The position numbers and the translations under genes are program-made. Shown one piece after another: positions 27,101 through 39,692 of a stretch of DNA of 64,000 nucleotides. Under the pieces are notes generated by a model. That model saw only the letters and a list, made by a program, of their open reading frames with translations, searched no databases and had not been told where the DNA came from. Within the stretch, counting starts at the first letter, position 1; each line of letters begins with the position of its first letter. The DNA comes from Coccinella septempunctata (lineage: Eukaryota > Arthropoda > Insecta > Coleoptera > Coccinellidae), in NCBI RefSeq assembly GCF_907165205.1, contig NC_058198.1, positions 9,153,001 through 9,217,000 on the forward strand, read 5' to 3'.

Positions 27101-28295
27101 TCCAACATGAGAGACTACTCGAACACCTTAGCAACAGAAGGTTGTTTTCCTGAAAAAGGGACATTTCGGCTTCATGAAATCCGTATATATTATATAGGTG
27201 CTCAAAATGTGAATTTGAGACAGATTTCAATTTTATTGTGTCCTGAAAAATTTGCAGAAATAAAGAAAATATGGAAGTTAAATGTTCAATTTTGATTGCT
27301 CCAAAAACGAGTACCTAGAATCTTCTCTGAATCATTTATATGGTGGGAAAACAAACTTTGAAACGAGCACAAGGTTTTCAGCACGTATATATCGTAATTA
27401 GAAATAAAAGACTACACGAAAAATAACTCTGCTCTTGAAGTTCTTGGAAAATGAAGTTTTGAACGGAAATATCATTAGTGGAATGCTGCTGTCTGAGCTT
27501 TTATTACTTATTTTTTTAATCATCAACTCCTGCAATGCTTGGTTGGCTTATTTTTTGTTTTACCAAAGTCCGCTGAAATCATCACTAGTAACAATTTCAA
27601 CTGTAGAATCAATATTTACCAAGAAGCTAAATTGAGTTACATAAAAAACAGTTTTCCATGGACCTTACTGTACGAAACAAACATAAAAAATATCGTGATG
27701 GATTTTCAACAACTGGTAAATTTTTTTGATGAATGGAAATAAAGGATGGAGCTCTTTTACAGAAAATATTTTGTCACTGGTAATTGGGTATCTCTTGAAG
27801 CACATGACGTTTAACTTAACAGGTGAATTTCTTCATTTTTCTTGAGCGAAAAATTGATCGAACAATTCCAGAAAGATTTCAAAAATGTATTAATTCATAT
27901 AAATATATTAGCTGTTCAACAATCGTCGATATTATTTTGAAGCTTGGAATCTTTGCTGACACTTTTTTCAAAAAAAATCTTTGTCGATTTCCATGGTTTT
28001 ATTAACTAAATAAATGTTAATTTTGTGGGTACGACATCCTTTTCTTATATTATAGTTTGGTTTATTTTAATAAATGCATCGGAGACCCCTCCACCAATCA
28101 TAAGTATCATTCAACGTCTGAAATTTTATCTACCAAATATTTGGACACATTATCCATATTCCAACCCAATTTTTTTAGGGACACTTATCAGTATAGTTGT
28201 TTGTTGCCCGCATAGAAATATTCTTCAAAACTTCGTGAAACAACACTGTGTAGTTGTGAATTGTTTTCTGAAAGTGGAAAAATGAACCTGTGAAA
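24144..28295. other. CAPS 3' UTR and intergenic region before the spectrin-like gene
   Basis: The CAPS TAA is followed by AT-rich sequence. The first AATAAA after the stop is at 24433-24438 and is a candidate polyadenylation signal; another (AATAAA) lies near 25260. No further gene is recognised. Short open frames at 27435-27742 and 27823-28005 have acceptor-like and donor-like strings but no family resemblance. A short upstream frame (ATGAACCTGTGA) precedes the proposed start at 28296. Confidence 0.45.
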
Positions 28296-31200
28296 ATGAA
28301 TAATATTTCTGAGATGAATAAAACAGAACAGGTAAAATTTGAGAAGTTTCTTATCAAAAACGCAGAACTAGTGGATATTTTCTTGATGAATCCTCCAATA
28401 TTATTCTTTTCATTCTCTGAAAATTTCTGAATTGCAACGTGAAGCGCTCTATTATTTTCAGGAAAAAATGGATCGAAATCCTCCAACAGGAATGATGGTC
28501 TACAATTCTGTGGAGGAGATTTTAGATATTCGAGAAAGAATTTCCACTCGAATCGACAAATTCGAAGTAGCAATCAGAATAAGGTCAGACTTTCTGAAAG
28601 AACAGAAAAGATATTTGTACTTCGAAAAAGAAATCGATTATTTCCTATCATTGTTAGATGATTTGATTGATGCTATTCCAGAAGAAAATCTTGATGATTT
28701 GGATAACATCCAGGTATGTATTTGTAGTATTTGAAACTTTTAGATGAGTCTTTGTGCTCGAAACTGAGCTATACATCACTGATTTGTATATAATCATCTT
28801 ACTTATTACCAAATCTTTCACTATTATATTTCGTTTCAGAACTACACAAATTTCTCGACAAAAAACTAATATTAATTAGGTTCGATAGAAATTTTATGTA
28901 TTTGATATTGAACTTGAAAAGAGGTCGCTAAGAGAAATGATTTTTCAGGCAAAAATTTGTAAACACGAGGATATTGAGGCAGAAGTGGCTGCTCGTGAAA
29001 ATGAACTGATCAACTTGGAACAAATAGGATTAGACATGATAAGAAACTTCAATAAGAATTCGCCTACTATAACCAAAAAAATACGTGAGTCTTTAATTCT
29101 GCTCAACTCTTTATTAGAAAAATAATCGATGGTATTCATACAATTTTATTTCTTTTCCAATTGTTTCGTATTCAAACTGCTTGAAACAGTCGAATTAATA
29201 TTCTGAAGACTTTCTGTCTTATTCAAATTCTACCAAATATTTTCATTCTTTAAATTTTCATTAACCTCGATCAACCAAGAAGTATTTTGAATACTCCTTC
29301 TTGGTATGTGATGTTTATGATGTCTTGTCAGCATTGTCCTTATTTACCTCTGTAAGGCTGCTAAATCGGTGGTGGTCCAAGACCACCAAGACCAAATAAT
29401 TGGCTCAGTTTTGAGCAAGCCTAGGTATTAATTGCTTTGGTCAGGTTATTGCTGTTTAGACTAGGTTTCTAGTGAAATAAATACATAACGAAGGGTTAGA
29501 TACCTTGATTTAAAGGTTTTGTAACAGAAGAAACATTTCGTCATCTTGCAGACATCTTTATTTCATTAATTTTCCTATTATGTTGTCGCTTAAGGCAGTA
29601 TTGCTTATCGTTGAAATTTCGAGCAATAGACACCTAATTTAATTGATAATTTGAATAATTATTCCCCATTTTACTGCATTCTGTCAGCTGCTATCATATG
29701 TCGTTTCTTTCAGACGAAATGAAGGTGAAATGGCAAACTCTCCTCGCCAAATTAACAGACCAAATAGAAATTCTCCGTACGAAACAGCACTACGTGGACT
29801 ACGTCCGCACTTATGAGAAAATTTTACGATGGATCGACAAGAAAACCAATTTTCTGACCACCAGAAACCACTTCAGGAGTCTCGGGAGCATCGAGCAGTA
29901 TATTTACGATTTTAGTCAACTGGAGAGGAAAGTTTTCAGGATGGAAACCGAGGTGGAAGAGCTCAAATCAACGTCTGATTTCTTCATCAAAGATGAGCTT
30001 CCGCAAAGCTATAATGTTTCCCAGAGAAAAGAGAAGTTGAGTTACAGCTGGGCTGTACTCAAAGACATCGTTTCAAGCAAAAGAATCCAACTGATGGAAT
30101 TCATTCGGGTGCACAAATTATGCTGTAGAGTGGATGAGTTTCTGGCATGGGTGGCTCAGAAAGATGCCTTCTTTTCAAACAATGATTACGGAGAAAATTT
30201 GGAAGAACTGTTAGTTCTCCTGAAAAAATACGAGGGTAATATCCATTTCATATATTTGTGGTCGACCATGTTGATTATTAATTATGCATAAAATTCAAGG
30301 CACTGAGAGGATTCTTGATGAGCTAGAAAACAGACTCGATGAAATCCTAGAAGAACACGACTCTTTATGCACTATTCACAGAATTCACACTGAGGGGATT
30401 CTTGTAGACAAAGGCACGATTGAACAAAAATGGCAGGAACTAGAAATGAAAGCAGTGGTGGGGAATGTTTCGATCAGCAGTTCAAATTTCTGAAGATATT
30501 CTTTAACGGTCAATTTATCTTTCAGAAACGAGGGCAACAATTGAAAGCGCATTCTAAAATGCATAAATTCTTCATCGATATCAACTGTGCAATCCAAGCG
30601 TTTTGTGAAATGAAGTCCATCCTTTCCACGGAACGTCTAACTGAGAAAGTGAATAACGCCGAAGTCAATTTACAAATGCTCAAGATTTACAAGAAGATAA
30701 TAGAATCAAGAGAAGATGATTTAGATGAAATTTGTAGAAGTGGAAACCAATTGTTGTTGGATCAACACCGAATAGGTGAAATTGCTGAAAAACTAGAAGA
30801 ACTGAAACACTGGAGGCAATCAGTAAATGGTAATCTGGTGGCTTTCGGCTACACCTCAATCTGTCAATCTCAAATATTATGAAAAACAAAAATTTTCATG
30901 CTTCAATTTAGTGTTTAACAGCAAATATATCTTTGGCCAGAAAGGTTCGTTCAATGTACCAATAGACCAAGTCCTTTCAAAGTAAATGAGAAAACCAAGG
31001 TTCTTTATTTCTGACCAAAATTATGATACCGTCATATCAAAATGGAAAACAATAATTAATTATGTAATGCATCTCTTACACCCAATGATATAATTATCAG
31101 AAAATGTTTTGATCTAAATCGAACTACTCAACATTTCATCTGGAAAGAGTACATGCTGACAATGGTTTCATTCTTATTGTACATCATCAGAACAACACAA

Positions 31201-34200
31201 TTCCTACCTCATGGAATCCATGGACCTTAATTGAATTCCATGCTTCTAACATTCGTTGATATTTAAATCGATGGGTGTTATGCTTCTGAATTATTTTTGG
31301 TTGTTTATTACTGTTTAACGTTTAGCATGGCTAGAATAGGTTCTTAATAGAGATAGAGTATTTGGTAGTCTTTATTCATTGAAAAATTACCAATTAAAAT
31401 GTCAGCTTCCTTAGCGTAAAAGAACTTTTATGTAGATCTTCTGGAATCACAAGAACAAAGGTTCGGATTGCTTCTTGGACTTCAAATGCTTGACCACGAC
31501 TGCGATGCAGCAGATAACTGGTTGGCGCAAAAAGAAGCCTTCCTGGTTCTAGATGAGGATCTCCTCACCACCGTTGATGACGTGCAAGAGGCAATAGAGA
31601 GGCATGAAGAGTTCGAACAAATTTTCAAAAACGAGAAATGGAGAGTCGAATCTATCATTCGAAGCAAAATTGAACTACCAATGGAATTTAAAGCTGAGGC
31701 AGATAATTTACTGAAAAAACGAGAAGAGGTAAGTGCGGATTACAACATTTAAAAGCCAGCATTGATATGTTCTCTTCACATACCAGAACAAAAAGTAATT
31801 TCTATACACTGACCCAGAAATCCATTTTTCCAGTTCAAATCTAAATTGAAATCACTGGAGTTACAAAAGGAAAAAAACTATAAATTCTTGAAAGACGCGA
31901 TGAAGTTGCAACTGTTCTTCTCTGACTGTTATGATGTGGAGAGATGGATCATTGAAAAACTCAAAATACTGTACAATGATAGTTATATGGATGGAAGCAT
32001 CATCAGTAGAAGTATAGCATCCCATAATTTATTCGTGAATGAGTTCACTGATTATAGTAAAATAATTCATGCACTTGTGGAGAGAAAAAAGAAAATGATC
32101 GAGGCAGGACATTATGCTGCATGTAAGAATTAATAACTCAATCAATAAAGGTTGCCAAAACTCCTTTCTTATAGACTCAGACAGAAGTTTGGCTAAAAAT
32201 TCCTAGGTAACTATTCTCCCTAGAACAACCAATTAACAATCTGGAGCAGCTTCCTAACGCTTTGTTGCATATTTGGACCAATTGTCCCAAAATTTTATGA
32301 ATTGTCTGATAGAAAGTATGCCTCGAAAAGTAGAATATTCTAGACGAGCTCCTGGAGGACCTAGTGCTACCTTTACTGAGACTTTCAATTTCTCATCTTT
32401 CAATTTTTCCTATAAAATTCATAAAATACCTTTCCATATTCAGGTGCAGTCGAAAAACGTGTGAAAGGTATTGTCGATGCCTGGAATTCATTGTCCTTTG
32501 AAACGCACGACAAAACACAAATACTGGATCGGATCTTCGAGGCCCAAATGTTTCTACTGATTACAACAAAAGTGGAGATTGATCTGACCGAATGTGAAGA
32601 GAGACTCGAGAATCAATATGTTTTCCATGATGAGGAAATTTCCAGTGTGTTGAGGGTGGAGATAAACCTTGAGGAGCTCCATCGCGAAGTTAAGGCTATT
32701 CAAAGACCTATCCACAATATGCAGATAACTGGGAACAAACTACTACGGATGCGCCATGAGAACTCTAGAAATATTGCGAAGAAAATTAGAAGGTTAACTG
32801 GAAGATACAGAGGTCTTACTTTCAATACCGAAAGGAAGTTGCGTACCATTAAAGAAGCTCGGAAAGCTGGTGTACTTTACATGGAGATTGAAGATCAAGT
32901 GTCATGGATGAAAGAAAAAATATCTAGCATGAGTGTCATACATATACGTAAGTCGTTGATTTCCCTACTGTTTGAAATCTATAATTGTTTTTGCAGAGTT
33001 GGGCCTACTCGATGTGCATAAATTGACGTCAAAGTACAAAATAAACAGTGTCCAGATGGACATCCGTGAAAAAGAAATAAAAAACATGAAAAAAGCGGCG
33101 ATTCAAATGATCACAACCAATCATTATGACAGCCATGAGATCCGTGTAAGAATGAGAATTTTACTAGATACATGGCGTCAACTGAAGGAAAAATATGAAC
33201 AGGTACTCTTTTGAATTTGAGCAAGTGAGCTCCTACGACTCAGGATGAGAACGTCCATCGGGAATGACTATCAAGAGGAGGAACTATCTGAAGATTCTAT
33301 TAGGGACAATTCTTCTTCTTCTTCATGCTCTATATACCAGTCCTGGAGCTTTCTCCTTGACAAACTCAAGCAAAATCCCCTTCTGGAGGCCTTGTGGCAT
33401 CTTCTTCTATTCATCGACGACGGTTTTGTCTTTCTCTGACAGCTTCTTTCTCTATTGATGTTTCTTCATTCTCTTCTGATGAAGGACCACTTGTTCAGCT
33501 GCTTCTCCATCTTGGTAGTCACTCCGGATAGACGAGATCAACCTAAGTTTCAACTATTTTGCTTTTCTAACTTATTTTCGATCGAATTTCCAGTTCGAAT
33601 TCAAATTAGAAGAGGCCCGAAGGATCTACAACTACTATGCTGAAGCCGAATTGGACGAAGCAGTATTGATAGAAAACCTTTCTATTATGAAAAACAATTA
33701 TTTTGGATTCGACGAAGATTCATCTGCTTCGCTTCTGAGGAGACACGATGTAATTTTTGACGATTTAAGAGCGTTTGGCAAGAAAATTGAGGAATTGCAG
33801 GAACAAGCAGAAAATTGTAAAGTAAGTAACCTCTCAAACAGATGGCTTGAGAGACAAAGTTTTCAATGATATAAAATTTTTGATGGTAGTTTCTGTTAGT
33901 GCAATCAGTCCCAACTCTTCGAGCTCAAGCCAGACCCATTCGTTTTGCCATTTAAAGCCTTTCTGTCCTAGAGGCATCGCATCACTCTTGAATGCTTCTG
34001 GTGGGTTTATACAGAGTGCCCAACCTGTGAGATCAGTACTGATCTCGCACTTCAGCATCTTGTGATAGACAGACTAGCCCATGAGGACATCCTAAGGCTA
34101 TTCAAGGAAGGTACCAGCAACGAGAGAATTGGGAATCAGAGAGTTTGCTCTTATGTGACGAGATGATAAAGAAACCAACATCGAGAAATGTCCCTTCACT

Positions 34201-37200
34201 ACGATGCTACTTAAAAAAGGAGACTGGGAAAGGTAGCTCTCAATCCCAATTTTCGAAAAGAATACCTTCAAATAGTACACAAATGATCCTAAAACCTCGA
34301 CAGGAACTTGCACCAGATGCTCACTTTAGCTAGGCTGCTGTACAATAATCTTTCAGGCAGAAGACAAGGAAAAAACTGAGGGAAAAACACACTGGTGGAA
34401 TCTTCCTGGGTTGGATCATCCCAAAAACTTTAATATTGCTAGATCCAAGATGTGTCTAGATCTGGGCAAGAATATGCCCCCTTATAGGACATTTCCGCCA
34501 CAGGAAGCACCTTATGAGAATGGATATAGCAGAAAGCGTCGAGTGCAGATTCTGTGGGGAGGAGAAAGAACCTCTGGGGCACCTGGAGACGGAATGTCTC
34601 GCCACTGGTAACCAACGCAAAAATGCTCTGGACCTCACTTGTGAGTGAGGTAAAACCTATACTGAAGTTCATTAGGACTTGAGGGTTAGATGTAGACTGA
34701 GTAATGGCTAGAAAAGCTCTGTTGACCTGATGGCCAAGACCATAAGTCTTGGTGCAATGTAACCCGCCTCAAATCTATAAACTACACCATTAATTTCTGG
34801 CCTCCCTGACATATCTCATCGACTGACTGAACATTTCAATTCATTGGGACTTTTTTTGATCTTGTATTCTTTCATTCAAGCAAACGCCTCCACCTGGATC
34901 TTCAGTATATCAGGGGGAATCTGTAGTTATAGTTGAGAATCTCATAGCAGGAATACCTAACAAACTGTCGTTCATAAATAGTGACGCCCAAACGTTGGTC
35001 AAACCCTCCGATCAGGTGAAGACAATTCGAAATGTTTCGAGAGAAAGGTTCAGAAACTTGCTCTTTCAGATTTGGTGTGGAATCAATCAACAAGATCATC
35101 AAAAATACTTGTCTGGAGATTATTCGGATAGGGACAGTGCAGATTCGATATATTCAGATTCTGGTTGCCCTGTTCTGAAGAGGCAGGCTGATTTGCAAAA
35201 ACTATATAATAATGTGATGAAGCTTGCAGAAATACGAAGAAGAAATTTGGTAAACACCCATGAAGCTTTCACTATTTTGAGGGAAGCTTCACAGTTAAAG
35301 TTATGGATTGAGAGTGAGACAAGGCATAAGGCAAATCAACGAGTGACTCAAGTTCCTTTATGTTTCAGTAAAAGAAGCATATGCTCAAGAGGAAAACGTC
35401 GGAGAAGATATTGCACAAGTGGAAGTTTTGCAGAGAGCATTTGATGATTTCCAATCAGATCTGGCAGAGAAAAAGATCAATCTCATAGGGATTTTAACGA
35501 AGACAGAAAAATTACACCCTTCACTCCAAGGAGGAGAGCTAGCGGATACTCTCCTGAGCATTACAGAGGTAAGGCTAAGCTGACTTTCATCTGAATCTTT
35601 CGCATACCATATTATTTTACAGGAATTGAAATCCAGAATGAAAAATCTTCAGGAATTAGCTAAAAAGAGGGATCTACAGTTAAGCACTGCTCATGAGCTA
35701 CAAAGATTCTATAGGGATATATATGATGTTGAAGATTGGATGCTCGAGAAAGATAAACAGCTCGATAATGATGATTGTGGTGACAGTTTGAAGACCGTGA
35801 GAACGTTATTGAGAAAGCATGAAGGGTTGGAACGTGATTTAGATGCGCTAGACGATAAAGTGAGTAGTGTTTGCAATAAGTATTGCAGTTGAGGATAGTT
35901 TGACCATTTTATACCCTGAACCAACACTTCATATTGATACCAAAATGCATACCTAGATTGTAACATGTCATAAGAAAGATGATAGAAAATAAAGTAACTG
36001 ATTTTATTAAAATAACATTTAGCTGTATGAATTTCAGATAAGCCATTTGGACAGGACTGCCAGGATTCTCATAGAAAAGTATTCTGAAACTGCCAATGAA
36101 ATAGTCGCCATGCAAACAAGGATCAGTGAGAAATGGGAAAAAGTTTCTACAAAAGCAACATTCAGGAAACAGAACCTCCTTGATTCTTACGATCTGCAAA
36201 AATTTTTTGCAGATTATGAAAGTTTAATGTCATGGATAAATAAAATGATGCTTGTTTTCAGCAATGAGAACAAAACAAATGATTTTCAAAGTGCAGTACT
36301 TCTTATGAATAGCTTCGAGGTAAGTAAAATTAGGTACATTATTTGTTTATGATTCTTTCAATAGGCAAACATCGACACAATTACAGGTTCATTAATTCAG
36401 CATTGATTATCATATTAAGCAATATTTCGTGCAATATATAATTTTATTTCAGAGGGACGTATCGGAAGTAGAAAAAAATGAAATCAGAGTCAAAACAGTG
36501 CAAAAGTTTGGAGAAATGCTCTTGAATTACAATAGAAACATGAGGAATGTTATCGAAAACAAACTGGAATTACTAAGGCTAGACTTCGAAATATTGCAGC
36601 AAAAAAAAATTTCCCGACAAATTTTCTTGCAACAGAATCTTCAAGTTAACGCTTTCCTAGGAAAATGTGAAAAGATGGACTGTTGGTTGAAAGATAAAGA
36701 AAAAATGCTCAATACTTCTGGAGATAACGAAAAACTCGTCAAGATCCATAAAAAACTTGAAGAATTCATCTTGAAGAAAGTAAGTGAAAGAGGTCATCTA
36801 ATTTAGTTACCAGTCAAACAATCACCACCAATCACTTTATCAGAGAGTTATTCTTTGTTCAGTTTTTAAGGTTCCTATATTGAATCTTCACTCTCAACAT
36901 TCCATATATTATTCACAGCAAAAAGAAGTTCTAGCTCTCGAAGAATCAGCACATAAACTAGTCACCTACTGTCAGGACGATACAGAAAGGATTATGGATA
37001 AGTGCAATGAAGTTATTTCGCACTGGAAGAATTTCAAAGATGCCCATTCCACAAAACGTTCAGAGCTGAGGGAAACTCAAACAATAAAACAATTTTCACT
37101 GGAGGCAGCAGACATAGAGAATTGGATCGACGAAAAAATCCAGCAAGCACTTCAAGAAACCTACAGGGACCCAGTCAATATTAAGTCAAAATTAGTGAAA

Positions 37201-39572
37201 TTCAAGGTATGTATCATTATCTGGCAGTTAAAACCTAAACATGGATATCAATGGAGTGTAGAAAAAAATTCCTATCAATATGGCACTTCTACATGAACCG
37301 CTAAGGCTTATTAAATGTTGGAAGATCCTTTTGGCTCTGATATCTTTCTGTTGCTTATCAATATACTTTAAAAAGATGGTAAACCATTAAGATCAACCGG
37401 CATAAACATACATCAACAGAAACATCGAGATAATAAAGCTTACAGTGTCTTGCATAAGGGGTTTTGTATTTGACAAGTTCCAGAATCTACTAGAAAATGC
37501 TTAATATTTTGGCAAGAGACAATAAAGTGACTCAAGTATGGGTACCAAGGCATTATGGTGTTGAAGGAAATGAAAAAATCGATGAACTTGCAAAAAAAGC
37601 ATCAAGGTTAACACCTGCTGGACCTGAGCCTTCCTGTGGGCTTGAAAAATACCAATGTAGGCAGCGATCCAACAATGGTAGTTGAACAACTGAATAACCC
37701 TCTGGAGAAACACTCCTGGACTTACTCAGTCAAAGGAAGGATGATGATTTCACCGACCTACAACAGAAAGCTGCTAAAGCTGTCACGAGCTGAGCTTTGG
37801 GTGATGGTGGGACTGCTGACAGGGCACTCTCGGTACAAATATCATTTGTACCATATGGGAGAGAGCAAATGAGATTTGTAGGCTCTGCTGATCAGAGGCA
37901 GAAACAGCTGAACACATGGTATGCAAGTGTCCAGAGCTGGCTGGCCTAAGAACCATTTATATGGGGAAACTGGTCCTGGATACTCCCCCTAAGGATGTGG
38001 TCGGTTTTATCAACACCATTGACGACCTCCTTGGGTCTCTATATATGAGTAGGGTAGAGAACAAAAGATCTACATGGTCGCAGCTCCCGAAAGGCTAACC
38101 AAGTCACAACGACGCCAGTTCAAATAATAACAATAACATTTTGGCAACAATCTCCATCAATTGCTAAATCATTTTAACTATCGATAATTCAAGAATTTCA
38201 TGAAATTTTCAGGCATTCCAAGCAGAAATCGATGCCAACAAGAAACGCATCGAGAATGTACTAGACAATGGGTATGAGCTGATGGAAAATGAGAAAACTG
38301 AAAAGCTGCAGGCAGCGGTTCGAAAACGATTGGAAAATATATCCAGTCAGTGGGATTTTCTGCAGCAGAAAACCAAAGAAACAAGCGAAAAATTCGAAGA
38401 AGTCTCAAAGCAATACGAACATATCCTTGCTATTAAATGTATCAACTTTTGGATGGGTGAAATAGAGACGTTGATGTTGAATCAGGATTTGGGAAAGAGT
38501 TTAGAGACTCTGAGGAAACTTCTGGCACAGCAAACGGTGATAGAAAACGACATAAAATCTCATTGGGCTCAAATCGAAGGTATGATATTCCTATTGAGCA
38601 GTATGATAAGCTATATATATTCAGTGACATTCAGTATCAACAAGTGTTACGACCTGAATCGAACTAGCCATTTCATCATCGTTTATCATAGTTGATAATA
38701 CTCGGAAGCTACTACTGGTGTTTAATTGGGGTTCCAAGCCTTTTCTATCGGAGAAGGAGCTGTGTTGCTCTGACGAAGTCGAATGAGACCGAAACCATGG
38801 TCAGCATCTGCTCTTCTTCGGTGGAACGTTCTCTGACGATGGCAAATTGGCAAGTTCAATTCAGATCAGACTTGCTGATGTTCATATCAGCAGGTGGTAT
38901 GCATCTTAATTAATTTTCATTATTTATTATCAATATGTTTCAAACAGATCTGCAGAAAGAGGTCGATATGTTCACGAGTGATAGTATATTCGATATTGTG
39001 TCTGTGAAAGAAGAACATAAATCTCTAATTGCCCGATATGCAAGGATTGAAGAACTGGCTAAACAGCGACGTACCAGATTGGAGAAAAAAAGTACCGTTA
39101 ATAAATATCTCAATACCATTGCTATGAATGAAACGTGGATCAGGTAATTTGAACTCATATTGTTATATGGTAATTCGTCAACCCCAGTTGACTCAGCTTT
39201 AGAGCTAACTTTCATTTGAACCATGAACCATTTGTTCTCAATTCTCAATGACCATGTGATGTCCCAGCTAAGGAAGTACATCCGGGAATAATTATTACGT
39301 CATTAGATCCCAAAAAAATACACTACTGATGGTGAATCAGTTGGAGATTCTTGGATGTCTCGAATTCTAAAGATATCTTGCATTACTTTCAATATAGATA
39401 ATATATGTGAACTTTCAATTTTCTTGTGAAACTCCTCTCTTTTTTCAGAAATACTGTTTTATGGCTGGATAACAAGGATCAACCAATATTTGAAGTTGAC
39501 AAGGCTCAACCACTTTATAGATGGTCCAAAGCGAAGCACAGATTACAAGAGCCTATTGAAGGAATTCTGTGA
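28296..39572 (+). CDS. Divergent alpha-spectrin-like protein, 1775 aa, truncated at about repeat 17
   Basis: Alpha-spectrin forms antiparallel dimers and head-to-head tetramers with beta-spectrin under the plasma membrane. Exons: 28296-28331, 28462-28713, 28949-29084, 29714-30235, 30300-30457, 30526-30829, 31436-31728, 31834-32122, 32444-32947, 32997-33202, 33594-33821, 34881-35015, 35070-35313, 35369-35568, 35623-35859, 36038-36319, 36453-36779, 36919-37206, 38213-38579, 38948-39143, 39449-39572. They total 5328 nt in one open frame. Residues 28-55 match the N-terminal partial repeat (VEEILDIRERI against VEDIQERREQV). Residues 93-104 read NIQAKICKHEDI where alpha-spectrin has NLQAKIQKHQAF. 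Spectrin heptads continue (WIDEK, NIKSKL, FYRDIYDVEDWM). An SH3-like insert starts near residue 989. The protein ends KHRLQEPIEGIL, inside a repeat, so four or so repeats and the EF-hands are missing (about 2400 aa is usual). Identity to the conserved family is low, so this is a paralogue, not the canonical gene. Expression is unproven; start M15 (28468) is an alternative. Confidence 0.85.
34345..34795 (+). pseudogene. LINE C-terminal fragment (copy 2) in a spectrin-like gene intron
   Basis: A frame reads VECRFCGEEKEPLGHLETECLA, the C-x2-C-x8-H-x4-C motif found after RNase H in several LINE clades. The copy at 42350-43045 carries the near-identical DECRFCGEEDETTDHLVIKCLA at its own site. The 3' end is TCAAATCTATAAACT. 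Frames are broken. It sits in the intron just before the SH3 exon, in sense orientation. The rest of this intron (33822-34344) and the earlier intron 33203-33593 hold open stretches that I cannot assign. Confidence 0.75.
34917..35126 (+). CDS. Degenerate SH3 domain of the alpha-spectrin-like protein
   Basis: The preceding repeat ends QAENCKQ, as alpha-spectrin ends QAxSCRQQ before its SH3. Then ESVVIVENLIAGIPNKLSF aligns with the spectrin SH3 block ECVVALYDYTEKSPREVSM, and SDAQTLV with GDVLTLL. After a 54-nt intron (35016-35069), QIWCGI takes the place of DWWKVEV, and KYLSGDYS that of GFVPAAYV. One of the two tryptophans is kept. The ALYDY tyrosines and the binding-surface proline are lost, so the fold may remain while proline-rich peptide binding is unlikely. 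Confidence 0.65.
37485..38110 (+). pseudogene. LINE RNase H fragment (copy 3) in a spectrin-like gene intron
   Basis: The frame TQVWVPRHYGVEGNEKIDEL is the RNase H motif. Further on, CRLC, a stop, then EAETAEHMVCKC is the C-x2-C-x8-H-x4-C motif, and PELAGLR follows. It is diverged from copies 1, 2 and 4 (different linker), so it may be a related clade. It lies in the 1-kb intron 37207-38212, sense orientation. Confidence 0.75.
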
Positions 39573-39692
39573 GAGGAAATATAATGAGAAAATCCCCAAT
39601 AATGAAATGATTTGAAAATTACTAAATGTTTGCTGTTTATCGTCCATTTTATTTTATTGATTTATACCACTATCATCTGAAAATTCGATTTT
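39573..39692. other. Start of spectrin-like gene 3' flank
   Basis: The TGA stop overlaps a consensus-like splice donor (CT|GTGAGA, GT at 39569). No canonical AATAAA is seen in the first 120 bases, so a polyadenylation site is not evident here. Confidence 0.4.

Noticed and set aside
27435..28005. Short frames upstream of the spectrin-like gene as extra 5' exons
   Set aside because: They have no family resemblance and the proposed start at 28296 already aligns with the alpha-spectrin N-terminus.
33245..33590. Open stretches in a spectrin-like gene intron as an additional exon or LINE reverse transcriptase
   Set aside because: Neither strand gives clear reverse transcriptase or spectrin motifs, and phases of the flanking exons already join correctly.
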